From Muribaculaceae bacterium Isolate-036 (Harlan) (GTDB taxonomy: Bacteria > Bacteroidota > Bacteroidia > Bacteroidales > Muribaculaceae): a stretch of DNA of 64,000 nt. The DNA lies in NCBI GenBank assembly GCA_003833075.1, contig RIAY01000001.1, positions 62,001 to 126,000 of the forward strand, written 5' to 3'. The translations under genes were made by a program, and so were the position numbers. A model generated the notes under the pieces. That model made no database searches. It saw only the letters and a list, made by a program, of their open reading frames with translations, and was not told the DNA's origin. Positions 52,150 to 60,745 of the stretch are shown piece by piece (position 1 is the stretch's first letter; the number at the start of each line of letters is the position of its first letter).

Positions 52150-53235
52150 ATGAATCCTCATAGATATTGCGTCGTGATGTGTGGCGGCGTGGGTACCCGT
52201 TTCTGGCCATTCAGCCGGAGCGGCATGCCCAAACAATTCCTCGACTTCTTCGGAACCGGTCGCAGTCTGTTACAGATGACCGTGGACCGTATCCGGCCCC
52301 TTGTTGATCCTTCAAGAATAATTCTTGTGACCAACAGCGCATATGCTTCCATAATCCGTGAGCAATTGCCCGATATCAAGGAAAGCAACATCCTGCTTGA
52401 ACCGGCACGCCGTAACACGGCGCCATGTCTCTGCTGGGCTGCGCGCCATATCCAGGCTCTGGATTCCGAGGCGTCTATTGTGGCGCTCCCCTCGGATCAC
52501 CTTATACTCAAGGAGGATGTGTTCCGTCAGACTCTTGAAGATGGTTTTGACTTCGTGGAGAAAGGAGACCGCCTGCTTACCCTCGGATTGAATCCCACCG
52601 CGCCTGCCACAGGTTACGGTTATATACAGCGTGGAGTGGCAGTGGAGAATTTTCCGGGCATATGCAAGGTGAAATCATTTACGGAGAAACCGAACCTTGA
52701 AATGGCAAAGGTCTTTATATCCACCGGTGAGTTCTTCTGGAATGCGGGAATATTCCTGTGGAGAGCCGACAGTATCCTTCGCGCCTTTGACAGATACGAC
52801 AGGGAGACCGCAGCGGTATTCGATGCCGGAGTCGGGGTATACGGTACGCCGGGAGAAATGAATTTCATCAACACATCTTTCCCGAACACCCCCTCGATTT
52901 CCATAGACTATTCGATTATGGAAAAGGCGGATAATGTATATGTGAAGACAGCTGACCTCGGATGGAGCGATCTTGGTTCGTGGAAAGCTCTTTATGACGC
53001 CTCCCCCCATAATGCTGACGGAAATGTGAGCCAGAACTGCAAGGTTCTGACATATGACTGCCGAGACACAATATTTGCCGTAGGCGATGACAAGATAGTC
53101 GTGGCGTCAGGTCTTGACAACTATATAGTTGCTGAGAACGGGAACGCACTGATGATTTATCCGATTGAAGAAGAGCAGAGAATACGCAATATCGTCAACG
53201 ATGTCCGTGCCAGATTCGGTGAGGATTACGTATGA
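52150..53235 (+). CDS. manC: Mannose-1-phosphate guanylyltransferase
   Basis: Makes GDP-mannose from mannose-1-phosphate and GTP for surface glycans and GDP-fucose. The Rossmann-like nucleotidyltransferase fold starts YCVVMCGGVGTRFWPFSRSG; the PKQFLDFFGTGRSLLQMT region follows, with ILLEPARRNTAPCL near 80, LPSDHLI near 112, GYGYIQRG near 155, and the FTEKP motif near 177, then FFWNAGIFLWRAD. There is no C-terminal phosphomannose isomerase domain (361 residues), so the protein is of the short type. The symbol is by function. Its leader contains the long inverted repeat, so the two may be linked in regulation. Confidence 0.93.
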   Translation: MNPHRYCVVMCGGVGTRFWPFSRSGMPKQFLDFFGTGRSLLQMTVDRIRPLVDPSRIILVTNSAYASIIREQLPDIKESNILLEPARRNTAPCLCWAARHIQALDSEASIVALPSDHLILKEDVFRQTLEDGFDFVEKGDRLLTLGLNPTAPATGYGYIQRGVAVENFPGICKVKSFTEKPNLEMAKVFISTGEFFWNAGIFLWRADSILRAFDRYDRETAAVFDAGVGVYGTPGEMNFINTSFPNTPSISIDYSIMEKADNVYVKTADLGWSDLGSWKALYDASPHNADGNVSQNCKVLTYDCRDTIFAVGDDKIVVASGLDNYIVAENGNALMIYPIEEEQRIRNIVNDVRARFGEDYV

Positions 53236-53306
53236 CATAAGGGATAAAATATCTCAAAGAAGGATGTAAAAATAGTTTTTTACAACTGCAAACGATACAA
53301 AAATGT

Positions 53307-53336
53307 AACGGGTCATGCCAAAAGGGATGACCCGTT
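53307..53336 (+). terminator. Hairpin after the guanylyltransferase gene
   Basis: AACGGGTCAT pairs perfectly with ATGACCCGTT (10-bp stem, loop GCCAAAAGGG), followed by ATTG. The T tract is weak. Confidence 0.6.
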
Positions 53337-53337
53337 A

Positions 53338-53369
53338 TTGTCAGATTGGAAAAACTTTACTAATTTTGC
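53338..53369 (+). promoter_or_regulatory. Promoter for the WYL regulator gene
   Basis: TTG at 53338 and TAATTTTGC at 53361-53369 are separated by 20 bases, a good Bacteroidetes promoter. It starts right after the terminator stem. Confidence 0.75.
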
Positions 53370-53415
53370 GGGAAAAGCAGTTATATAATACACTAATCAA
53401 GCAGTTCAATCAGAC

Positions 53416-54330
53416 ATGACCAGCAACTTGTTTAAGAGGTATGTATGGTTGATAGATGTAGTCAACCAGGCAGGGAAACTAACCTACGAAGAGATTTCAA
53501 GCCTATGGGAAAGGTCTCCGCTGAATGAAGACCGTTCGCCATTGGCACTCCGTACATTTCATAATCACCGCTATGTGGTGGATAAGCTGTTCGGAATCAC
53601 CATCGCTTGCAAGCGAAAGGGAGGCAACTATTATTATCTTAAGGATAATGCCGATGCCAAGTATTCGACGCAACTTAAGATATGGATGCTTCAGACGCTC
53701 AGCAACTCACATGCACTTGAATCGGAAAAGAGATGTCGCGACCGCGTGCTCGCCAATGACAATCCCGATGAGAAGTTCGGTCTTGCAGCCGCAATCGAGG
53801 CTATGGAAAAGAATGTATGCGTAAGGATAGTCAATTCCATTCCCAAGACACCGGAGCATCTGACCGAATTCACTCTTGAACCTTATTGCGTGAGATTCTG
53901 GGGCAATTCATGGTATATTCTCGGCAAGATACACGGACGCAAGGACATGCTTGTGTTTGATCTTTCAAGAGTGCTCAATCTTGAGATCTCGAATATAAAA
54001 TTCAATTATGACGAGAACTTCGAGCCGGAGAAATTCTTCGAGAACTATTATGGAATGGATGTTGACACAGAGCTTGAACCTGTCACGGTGCGTCTGCGCA
54101 TTGGTGACGGTACCCGCGATCTTATCCGCACCCAGATTCTTCATGATTCGCAGAAAGAGGTGATGGCTGATTTCGATTCCTCGATATTCGAGTATCATCT
54201 TGTCCCCGGCGAGGAATTCAAACGCCGTATTCTTCTTATGGGGGATGACGCGGAGGTTGTCAGCCCGCAGGAACTGCGCGATGAGATGGGAGAGATAATC
54301 TGCCGGATGTCGAAAAAATATACCCGCTGA
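53416..54330 (+). CDS. WYL-domain transcriptional regulator
   Basis: A 304-residue cytoplasmic protein. The N-terminal 90 residues hold a helix-turn-helix-like segment (ISSLWERSPLNEDRSPLALRTFHNHRY). The WYL domain (about 130-230) has the motif VRFWGNSWYILGKIHGRKDM, with FDLSRVLNLEI after it. A WCX-like C-terminal extension (VTVRLRIGDGTRDLI onward) completes the standard architecture. WYL proteins sense ligands such as oligonucleotides or modified nucleotides and often control DNA-damage or defence genes; the target here is unknown. It has its own promoter and terminator. Confidence 0.87.
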   Translation: MTSNLFKRYVWLIDVVNQAGKLTYEEISSLWERSPLNEDRSPLALRTFHNHRYVVDKLFGITIACKRKGGNYYYLKDNADAKYSTQLKIWMLQTLSNSHALESEKRCRDRVLANDNPDEKFGLAAAIEAMEKNVCVRIVNSIPKTPEHLTEFTLEPYCVRFWGNSWYILGKIHGRKDMLVFDLSRVLNLEISNIKFNYDENFEPEKFFENYYGMDVDTELEPVTVRLRIGDGTRDLIRTQILHDSQKEVMADFDSSIFEYHLVPGEEFKRRILLMGDDAEVVSPQELRDEMGEIICRMSKKYTR

Positions 54331-54354
54331 GAAGAGGAAAAAAACAGTGGAAAT

Positions 54355-54392
54355 AAAAAATGCCTGATATTTTCATGTCAGGCATTTTTTTT
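54355..54392. terminator. Terminator after the WYL gene (usable from both sides)
   Basis: A run of A then TGCCTGA pairs with TCAGGCA followed by T8, with an 10-base loop. The A and T runs on both sides make it a possible bidirectional terminator. Confidence 0.85.
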
Positions 54393-54432
54393 GTATTTTC
54401 GTGAGGTAAAACCTTTGAACAGATTCTTAGTT

Positions 54433-55500
54433 ATGAATAGATACAATCATCGTGGCTTACATATATTCCGTTATCTGATGTTCTTTATACCGCTGTTTTG
54501 GGCAGGATGTGTGAAGAATGAGATAAAGGTGGAATATCAGCTTCCGTCAAATGTCAATGACGCATACAGAATGGTATATTATGCATCGGATCCGGTGAAA
54601 GGGTGGTTTGTGGAGACCGTAGCTGCCGTGCAGGGGGGGAAGGCTCAGGTGATATGTGTCACGGCGAATCCGACAATAGTATATATACCGGGGGCTGGTT
54701 CTGTGCCTAAAGCAGCGTTTTATGCGGAAAGGGGAGACAAGATAAAGATTACCGGCGAAGGCTCTGATCCATACTCATGGAGTATTTCCGGCAACAGGCT
54801 CACGGAGGAATGGAACGTATGGCGTCTTGATAATAAAACGGTGTTGTCATCCGGCGATTACAGTAAGATAAATACGGCTGTCGAGAAATATGTAAAGGCA
54901 AATCCGGATAATCCATTGTCCACGCTGCTGCTGCTCATTTATTTCAACAGGCGTGAAGATGATTCCCGATTCCGTGGATTATGGCAGGTGCTGAAGGGGA
55001 AGGCTCTTGAACCCAAGTGGATGCAACTGGTCGGACGTGGTGACATGCCAGGCGGCTCACCTGTGGTGCCACATAAGGTTCAAGAGATGATCTTGCATAC
55101 ATTCGGCAATGGAGTTGACACTCTGCATATCGGAAACCAACCGGTGCTGCTGTATTTCTGGAGAGAGAAAGACGCGGGGAGGGAAGACAGGCTGATTCTG
55201 CTGAAGAAACTTGTTGAAGACTTTCCTGACTCGACTTCCCGTATCATCGCCGATGTGTGTTTTGATCCCGATTCCATCGGGTGGATGTCGGTGGTGCGGA
55301 AGGATTCATTGTCGAAGGTTGTCAGGGGGTGGAATTTCCACGCCGAGACCGATTCTCTGATGATAAGGGCAGGTGTCTCGCGCACTCCCTGGTTTATGGT
55401 TTTCGATGAGTCCGGTAAGGCAGTTTATGTCGGTGACAAGAGTGATGACGCTGACAAGGCTTTCAGGAAGACTGCGGATAAGAAAGCCCCCAAAAAATAA
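54433..55500 (+). CDS. Thioredoxin-like (TlpA/DUF4369) lipoprotein lacking the CxxC motif
   Basis: A 355-residue lipoprotein. The frame is open from TTG at 54391; the ATG at 54433 gives a signal peptide with lipobox FWAGC. An N-terminal DUF4369-like region (about 40-130) is followed by helices (LSTLLLLIYFNRREDDS) and a thioredoxin-like C-terminal domain (about 235-345). There the first strand reads QPVLLYFWREKDAGRED, where active family members have WCxxC, so both catalytic cysteines are missing. The cis-Pro loop is kept (SRTPWFMVFDESGKAVYVG). It is likely a binding or structural relative rather than a redox enzyme. The comM gene follows after 12 bp. Confidence 0.78.
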   Translation: MNRYNHRGLHIFRYLMFFIPLFWAGCVKNEIKVEYQLPSNVNDAYRMVYYASDPVKGWFVETVAAVQGGKAQVICVTANPTIVYIPGAGSVPKAAFYAERGDKIKITGEGSDPYSWSISGNRLTEEWNVWRLDNKTVLSSGDYSKINTAVEKYVKANPDNPLSTLLLLIYFNRREDDSRFRGLWQVLKGKALEPKWMQLVGRGDMPGGSPVVPHKVQEMILHTFGNGVDTLHIGNQPVLLYFWREKDAGREDRLILLKKLVEDFPDSTSRIIADVCFDPDSIGWMSVVRKDSLSKVVRGWNFHAETDSLMIRAGVSRTPWFMVFDESGKAVYVGDKSDDADKAFRKTADKKAPKK

Positions 55501-55512
55501 CGGTAAAAAGAG

Positions 55513-57063
55513 ATGCTTATGCTGACAAAAGTATATTCCGCCGCAATCAACGGCATAGATGCCTTTCCGGTGACAATAGAGACAGTCATGACAAACGGAA
55601 TAGGTTTTTCGATAGTGGGTATGGCGGATCAGTCTGTCAGGGAAAGCTATCAGCGCATCGCCGCGGCATTGCAGTATTCCGGTTTTTCGTTTCCTCATTT
55701 CCGGATAACGGTAAACCTTTCACCGGCTGACGAACGCAAGGAAGGAGCGTCTTTCGATCTTCCGATCGCAATAGGCCTTCTGACATCCTCGGAGATGATC
55801 AAGTGTGACAACCTCGGCGAATACATGATGATGGGGGAACTAAGCCTCGACGGCTCGGTTATGCCCGTAAAAGGAGCGTTGCCTATGGCAATAAAGGCGA
55901 GGGAGATGGGCTTCAAACGGCTTATTGTTCCAGAGGCAAACGTGACAGAAGCTGCCGTTGTCAATAAGATTGACGTATTCGGGGTGAAAAATCTCGCGCA
56001 GGTGGCGGCGTTGCTTGGTGGCACTTCGGATCTTCAGCCCGTCAGGATAAACACACGCGAACTCTTTACCCGCCAGTTTGAGGAATTCGATTTCGATTTT
56101 TCAGAAGTGAAGGGGCAGGAGAGTGTCAAACGCGCGTTTGAAGTGGCATGTGCCGGAGGGCATAACATATTGATGGTCGGTCCTCCCGGGGCTGGCAAGT
56201 CAATGATGGCAAAACGCCTTCCATCAATCTTACCGCCGTTGAGCATGGCAGAGGCACTCGAGACAACGAAAATACATTCTGTTGCCGGCAAGCTCTCCCG
56301 CGGTGCTATGCTCATGACCCGGCGGCCGTTCCGCACGCCGCATCATACCGTCTCTCCCGTGGCACTTGTAGGGGGAGGTGCCAATCCGATGCCGGGTGAG
56401 ATTTCGCTGGCTCATAACGGCGTGTTGTTTCTCGATGAATTTCCCGAGTTTCCGCGCCATGTGCTCGAAGTGATGCGACAGCCGATTGAAGACAGGGTGA
56501 TAACGGTTGCGAGAGCCAAATATACTGTAAATTACCCGGCAAGTTTCATGCTTGTCGCCTCCATGAATCCATGTCCCTGCGGTTATTATGGTCATCCGAC
56601 CAAATCCTGTACGTGCACCCCCGGACAGGTATCAAAATATATGAACAAGATTTCCGGACCATTGCTTGACCGCATAGACATACAGGTGGAGATAGAACCG
56701 GTGGCATTTGACGATATTGCCGACAAGGCTCCGGCGGAAAGTTCTGTGTCGATACGTGACCGTGTGATGAAGGCAAGAACCATACAGCAGGAGAGATACC
56801 GTAATCTTCCCGGAATACATTGCAACGCACAGATGAATTCAAGGTTGCTTCATGAATACGCGTGGCCTGACGAGGAGGGACTTTCAAAACTTAAAGAGCG
56901 CATGACGCGCCTTAACATGTCGGCACGTGCCTTCGACCGGATTCTTCGTGTGGCACGCACAATTGCCGATCTTGATTCATCCGAGAGGGTTGAATCGCGA
57001 CATATAGCGGAGGCGATAGGCTACCGTTCCCTCGACCGGGCTTCATATGGCAAGACTTTCTGA
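55513..57063 (+). CDS. comM: ComM/YifB-family Mg-chelatase-like AAA ATPase
   Basis: A hexameric helicase-like ATPase that aids branch migration during natural transformation in species where it has been studied. The N-terminal Lon-protease-like ChlI domain (GFSIVGMADQSVRESYQRIA, then ELSLDGSVMPVKGALPMA) is followed by the AAA core with Walker A MVGPPGAGKSMMAKRLPSIL (about residue 220), Walker B GVLFLDEFPEF (about 305), and a Cys cluster (NPCPCGYYGHPTKSCTC) that may bind zinc. The C-terminal domain ends with the usual YRSLDR motif. The length of 516 residues is typical. It lies 12 bp after the TlpA-like lipoprotein gene. Confidence 0.93.
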   Translation: MLMLTKVYSAAINGIDAFPVTIETVMTNGIGFSIVGMADQSVRESYQRIAAALQYSGFSFPHFRITVNLSPADERKEGASFDLPIAIGLLTSSEMIKCDNLGEYMMMGELSLDGSVMPVKGALPMAIKAREMGFKRLIVPEANVTEAAVVNKIDVFGVKNLAQVAALLGGTSDLQPVRINTRELFTRQFEEFDFDFSEVKGQESVKRAFEVACAGGHNILMVGPPGAGKSMMAKRLPSILPPLSMAEALETTKIHSVAGKLSRGAMLMTRRPFRTPHHTVSPVALVGGGANPMPGEISLAHNGVLFLDEFPEFPRHVLEVMRQPIEDRVITVARAKYTVNYPASFMLVASMNPCPCGYYGHPTKSCTCTPGQVSKYMNKISGPLLDRIDIQVEIEPVAFDDIADKAPAESSVSIRDRVMKARTIQQERYRNLPGIHCNAQMNSRLLHEYAWPDEEGLSKLKERMTRLNMSARAFDRILRVARTIADLDSSERVESRHIAEAIGYRSLDRASYGKTF

Positions 57064-57215
57064 TATTACATGCATACGCGGTCTCTGAAAGCCGCCAAAA
57101 TTTTTACCTGCTCCAATTGACTGTCTATCACTAAAAAAACGTAGGAATCCTTAACAATTTTTCAGATACTGTAAACCTTTTCTTATTCAGAATGATTATA
57201 AGTAATAAAAAGAAC

Positions 57216-57224
57216 TAAATTTGT
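57216..57224 (+). promoter_or_regulatory. -7 promoter element before the second TonB receptor gene
   Basis: TAAATTTGT fits TAnnTTTG and lies 72 bp before the start codon. Confidence 0.6.
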
Positions 57225-57296
57225 ACGTTATTTAGAATAATTCTTAGAAAGACTCCTCATACTGATGTTTCAGAGTGAGGAAAATGTATTAACCCC

Positions 57297-59165
57297 ATGC
57301 TTATGTTGACACCATTATTGCTTTTTGCGTCGGTAGCCGCACTCTCAGATTCCGAGATTCCGGCAGATACCGTAACATTGCCCGATGTCGTTGCTGCGGC
57401 GCCTGCCAAGACAAATGTGACATTGCTTCCGTTGAACACGAATATAGTGACCGAAGAGGTAATTGACAAATCGGCGGAAACATCCTTGCTGCCAATTCTT
57501 GTCAATAAGGTCCCCGGTCTGTTTGTGACCGAACGCGGTTTCGCGGGCTACGGAGCCTCGGGAGGTTCTGCAGGAACCGTAAACATACGTGGTGTGGGTC
57601 AGGGAAACAAAGTGCTTTTTCTTGTGGACGGACAGCCGCAGTGGGCAGGAGTTTTCGGACATGCCATGCCCGACACTTATGTCACCAACGGAGTGGAACG
57701 CGTCGAGATAGTAAAGGGTCCGTCATCGTTAATCTATGGCTCCAATGCCATGGGTGGTTCTGTGAATATCATTACCCGCCGTCACCTGCAGGATGGTTTC
57801 ACTGGGCGAGCCCATGCTGAATTCGGGTCGTTCACAACCCAGAAGTTCGGACTGACAACCGGCTATCGCAAAGGTAAGTTCGGTGTTACAGTGGCGGGAG
57901 CTCTTGACCGCTCTAACGGCTATCGCGAAAACAGCGAGTTCTGGAATGCCAACGAGTTCATACAGTTTCAGTATAATCCCGTCAAGGAATGGGAAGTGGG
58001 GACAACCGTGGAGATGAATCAGACCAAAGCGAACAATCCCGGCACAGAGCAGGCTCCACTTGTGAGCATGTGGACCAAAGTGAACCGGGGTACAGCCTCA
58101 GTATACGCCAAAGACAACTATGAAAAGGCATCAGGAGGCGTGCAGGCATTCATCAACTGGGGCCGCAACTGGGTTGACGATGGTTATGCCCCTGATGCCA
58201 CACCTACGGACTATATATTCAACTCCACAGATTATAACATGGGGTTCACGCTTTACCAGACCCTCAATCTCTGGCAAGGCAACGATCTTTCCGCCGGCAT
58301 CGACTTCATGCATTGGGGCGGTCATGTGTGGAATACAGGTAAGGAAGACATATCCATGCGCAGTTCCGAGTTCAAAGGAAGTGAGAATGAAATCGCAGGC
58401 TATGTGATGATGCAGCAGGGATTATGGAATGACCTCCTTTCACTCAATGCCGGGGTGCGTCTGCAGCATGGATCGCAATATGGCAACGAATGGGTTCCGC
58501 AGGCAGGTTTCATACTCAAGCCATATGCCGGAGGTTCGCTGAAATTCTCATTCGGCAAAGGTTTCAGGGCGCCAAATCTGAGAGAACTTTATCTATACCC
58601 GCCGGCAAACGCGGATCTGAAGCCCGAATATATGTGGAATTATGACGTTGAGTTCAGGCAATGGTTGTTTGACAACCGTTTCAATATAGGGTTGTCGTTC
58701 TTCTTTATCGATGGCAAAAATATGATTCAGACTGCCCGAGTTGACGGCAGACCGCGCAATGTGAATACAGGAACGTTCATAAACAAAGGGTTCGAGGTCG
58801 ATGCCGCCTATCAGATTTCCGACGAATGGAGCGCAAGCGCGAACTACAGCTATCTCCACACAACCAACGACAATCTTCTTGGCGCACCCAAGAACAAGCT
58901 AAACGCCGAGGTATGCTATACGCCCGGAAACCTTGAGCTGACACTTGAATCCAACACGATATGGAGCCTTTACACCGGAGCCCCCGACGGACACACGCAG
59001 AGCTATTCTCTGCTCAATCTGAGAGCCGGATATACATTCCGTACCAAAGTCGATGTAAAACCCTTCCTGAAACTCGATAATATCCTCAACAAGCACTACG
59101 AAATAATGTACGGCTGTCCGATGCCAGGCATGACGGTCATGGGAGGCGTTGAAATCAAGTTCTGA
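57297..59165 (+). CDS. TonB-dependent receptor (BtuB/hemin-type)
   Basis: A 622-residue outer-membrane receptor with a short signal peptide (MLMLTPLLLFASVAALS). It lacks an N-terminal carboxypeptidase-like domain, unlike the other receptor in the window. The plug has VNIRGVGQGNKVLFLVDGQP and ERVEIVKGPSSLIYGSNAMG, both typical of small-ligand receptors for metal chelates, heme or cobalamin. The barrel ends with a Phe (GGVEIKF) and a TonB-box-like C-terminal block (FGKGFRAPNLRELYLYPP, FLKLDNILNKHYEIMYG). The ligand cannot be deduced. It converges with the LexA-like repressor gene, six bases away. Confidence 0.88.
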   Translation: MLMLTPLLLFASVAALSDSEIPADTVTLPDVVAAAPAKTNVTLLPLNTNIVTEEVIDKSAETSLLPILVNKVPGLFVTERGFAGYGASGGSAGTVNIRGVGQGNKVLFLVDGQPQWAGVFGHAMPDTYVTNGVERVEIVKGPSSLIYGSNAMGGSVNIITRRHLQDGFTGRAHAEFGSFTTQKFGLTTGYRKGKFGVTVAGALDRSNGYRENSEFWNANEFIQFQYNPVKEWEVGTTVEMNQTKANNPGTEQAPLVSMWTKVNRGTASVYAKDNYEKASGGVQAFINWGRNWVDDGYAPDATPTDYIFNSTDYNMGFTLYQTLNLWQGNDLSAGIDFMHWGGHVWNTGKEDISMRSSEFKGSENEIAGYVMMQQGLWNDLLSLNAGVRLQHGSQYGNEWVPQAGFILKPYAGGSLKFSFGKGFRAPNLRELYLYPPANADLKPEYMWNYDVEFRQWLFDNRFNIGLSFFFIDGKNMIQTARVDGRPRNVNTGTFINKGFEVDAAYQISDEWSASANYSYLHTTNDNLLGAPKNKLNAEVCYTPGNLELTLESNTIWSLYTGAPDGHTQSYSLLNLRAGYTFRTKVDVKPFLKLDNILNKHYEIMYGCPMPGMTVMGGVEIKF

Positions 59166-59171
59166 TGCTTT

Positions 59172-59840
59172 TCAGATGGTGGAATACTGCCGGATGCCGG
59201 TGATTACGCGGTAGAGTCCGTATATGCTCTCTGTGGGGATCAGAAACGGGGGATAGGCAGGATTGTAGCTGCGAGCCTCGATATATTCCATTGGACAGTC
59301 CGGGAGGACGACACTGTCTCCGGCGGGGTAGATCACTTTCACGACAACGCCGTTTTCTGTGTCTATAACCATTGGGTGTCCCCATGGGATGAAGGCTTTC
59401 TCGTTGATGCGTTTTATGAATAGTATGGAGCCGTCCTTGAATTCTGGCTCCATGCTGTCACCGGTAATGCGTATGCCGAAATCAACGCCCGGGACAGGAG
59501 ATACAACCTTCTCGCAGTCGCGCAACATCACCCCCCGGCTCCATTGCTGCAGACAGCCCGCGTATGCCTCTACAGGAAGCATCGGCACTACATAACCCTT
59601 GCTGAGATCGGGGGATTCATCGTCAGAGGCGACAAGCATCTCTCCTTCGCCATACATAAGCCAGTCGCGGTTTACGTCGGGAAACAAGTCGAATACTACT
59701 TTGAGACGCTCTTTAGGCATCCCTTTGCGCATGGCTCCAATATAGGTAGGGGTAACTCCAAGATGGCGGGCGAATTCAGTCTGTGTCATATGCTTTGCCT
59801 TGAGCAGCTGAATGAGTCTCTGTTTCATAGTCTCCTCCAT
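59172..59840 (-). CDS. LexA/CI-like self-cleaving transcriptional repressor (HTH + peptidase S24)
   Basis: A 222-residue regulator. Residues of about 5-60 form an HTH (MTQTEFARHLGVTPTYIGAM). After a linker comes the S24 peptidase domain with the catalytic serine in ITGDSMEPEF (Ser129) and the lysine in GVVVKVIYP (Lys168). An Ala94-Gly95 bond lies in VEAYAGCLQ. The spacing Gly95 to Ser129 (34 residues) equals that of E. coli LexA (85 to 119), and Ser to Lys is 39 against 37, so self-cleavage is plausible. There is no phage gene nearby. It starts 13 bp from a 21-bp inverted repeat that contains -7-like boxes, suggesting autoregulation. Confidence 0.85.
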   Translation of the reverse strand: MEETMKQRLIQLLKAKHMTQTEFARHLGVTPTYIGAMRKGMPKERLKVVFDLFPDVNRDWLMYGEGEMLVASDDESPDLSKGYVVPMLPVEAYAGCLQQWSRGVMLRDCEKVVSPVPGVDFGIRITGDSMEPEFKDGSILFIKRINEKAFIPWGHPMVIDTENGVVVKVIYPAGDSVVLPDCPMEYIEARSYNPAYPPFLIPTESIYGLYRVITGIRQYSTI

Positions 59841-59852
59841 AGTGATATAGAT

Positions 59853-59899
59853 AAAATATTAGCTTTGCAAAAAATTAGTTTTTGCAAAGCTAATATTTT
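59853..59899 (-). promoter_or_regulatory. 21-bp perfect inverted repeat with -7 boxes: operator/promoter of the repressor gene
   Basis: Two 21-base arms (59853-59873 and 59879-59899) are exact complements with a 5-base spacer ATTAG. Each arm contains TAGCTTTGC, which fits the Bacteroidetes -7 consensus, facing both ways. The arm on the minus strand lies 40-50 bp upstream of the repressor ATG. As RNA it could also form a strong hairpin after rsmA, so a terminator role is not excluded. Confidence 0.75.
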
Positions 59900-59934
59900 T
59901 TATTGTTATTGCCAAATAAAAATAGAGCTGTATT

Positions 59935-60729
59935 TCAAGAAAAAGGCTTCAACTCACGGGTAAGTGATATGAATTGCTCCACAGAGAGCCGTTCGGGGCG
60001 TAAAGAGAGTATCTCGCTGTCCGGAGCCATGCCGCTTTGCGCAATGAGAGACGCAAGGGAATTTCGCAGTGTCTTGCGCCGCTGCCCGAAAGCGGTCTTT
60101 ACCACAGTCTTGAAGAATGCTTCGTCAACGCCGAGTGACTCACGGCTGTTGCGTGTAAGGCGCAATACGCCGCTTCTGACTTTTGGCGGCGGCGCGAATA
60201 CATGCGGTTCTACGTTGAAGAGATATTCGCAGTCGTACCATGCCTGCAGCAATACGGACAATATGCCGTATACTTTAGAACCCGGTCCGGAGCATATCCT
60301 CTCTGCCACTTCCTTTTGAAGCATGCCTGCCACAACCGGGATTTTTTCCTTGTAATCAAGAACCTTGAAAAATATCTGTGAGGAGATGTTATAAGGGTAG
60401 TTTCCTATGAGCGCGAACGGACCCGAGTAGATCTCCTCCAGATCCATTTTCAGAAAATCCCCCTCTACTACGTTCAGACCGGGGTAGATCTTGTCAAGGT
60501 ATTCCACGCTTTCGTGGTCAAGCTCAACGGCTGTCAGTTCCCTGCCTGTATTCATGAGATATTTTGTCATCATGCCCATTCCCGGTCCTATTTCAAGAAT
60601 GGGAAGTGAGCCATATGCGGCAGAGGCAGCGGGAAGCTGCTCTGCCGAAATGGTTTCAGAAATGCGGCGTGCGATTTCCTCGTCTTTAAGGAAATGCTGC
60701 CCGAGGTTCTTTTTAGCTCTTACCTGCAT
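59935..60729 (-). CDS. rsmA: 16S rRNA dimethyladenosine transferase RsmA (KsgA)
   Basis: Dimethylates A1518 and A1519 of 16S rRNA during ribosome assembly, using SAM. The ATG at 60729 is preferred over a TTG at 60738 and gives the standard opening MQVRAKKNLGQHFLKDEEIA (264 residues). SAM-binding motif PILEIGPGMGMMTKYLM, acidic GDFLKMDLEE and catalytic NYPYNISSQIF are present. The C-terminal helical domain ends LRPERLSVEQFISLTREL. The gene is 16 bp downstream of the peptidase gene on the same strand. Confidence 0.96.
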   Translation of the reverse strand: MQVRAKKNLGQHFLKDEEIARRISETISAEQLPAASAAYGSLPILEIGPGMGMMTKYLMNTGRELTAVELDHESVEYLDKIYPGLNVVEGDFLKMDLEEIYSGPFALIGNYPYNISSQIFFKVLDYKEKIPVVAGMLQKEVAERICSGPGSKVYGILSVLLQAWYDCEYLFNVEPHVFAPPPKVRSGVLRLTRNSRESLGVDEAFFKTVVKTAFGQRRKTLRNSLASLIAQSGMAPDSEILSLRPERLSVEQFISLTRELKPFS

Positions 60730-60745
60730 ATGGTTCAAACGCCTA

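Noticed and set aside
59172-59840. Prophage repressor
   Set aside because: No integrase, structural or lysis genes flank it; its neighbours are a TonB receptor and rsmA, so a host regulator is more likely.
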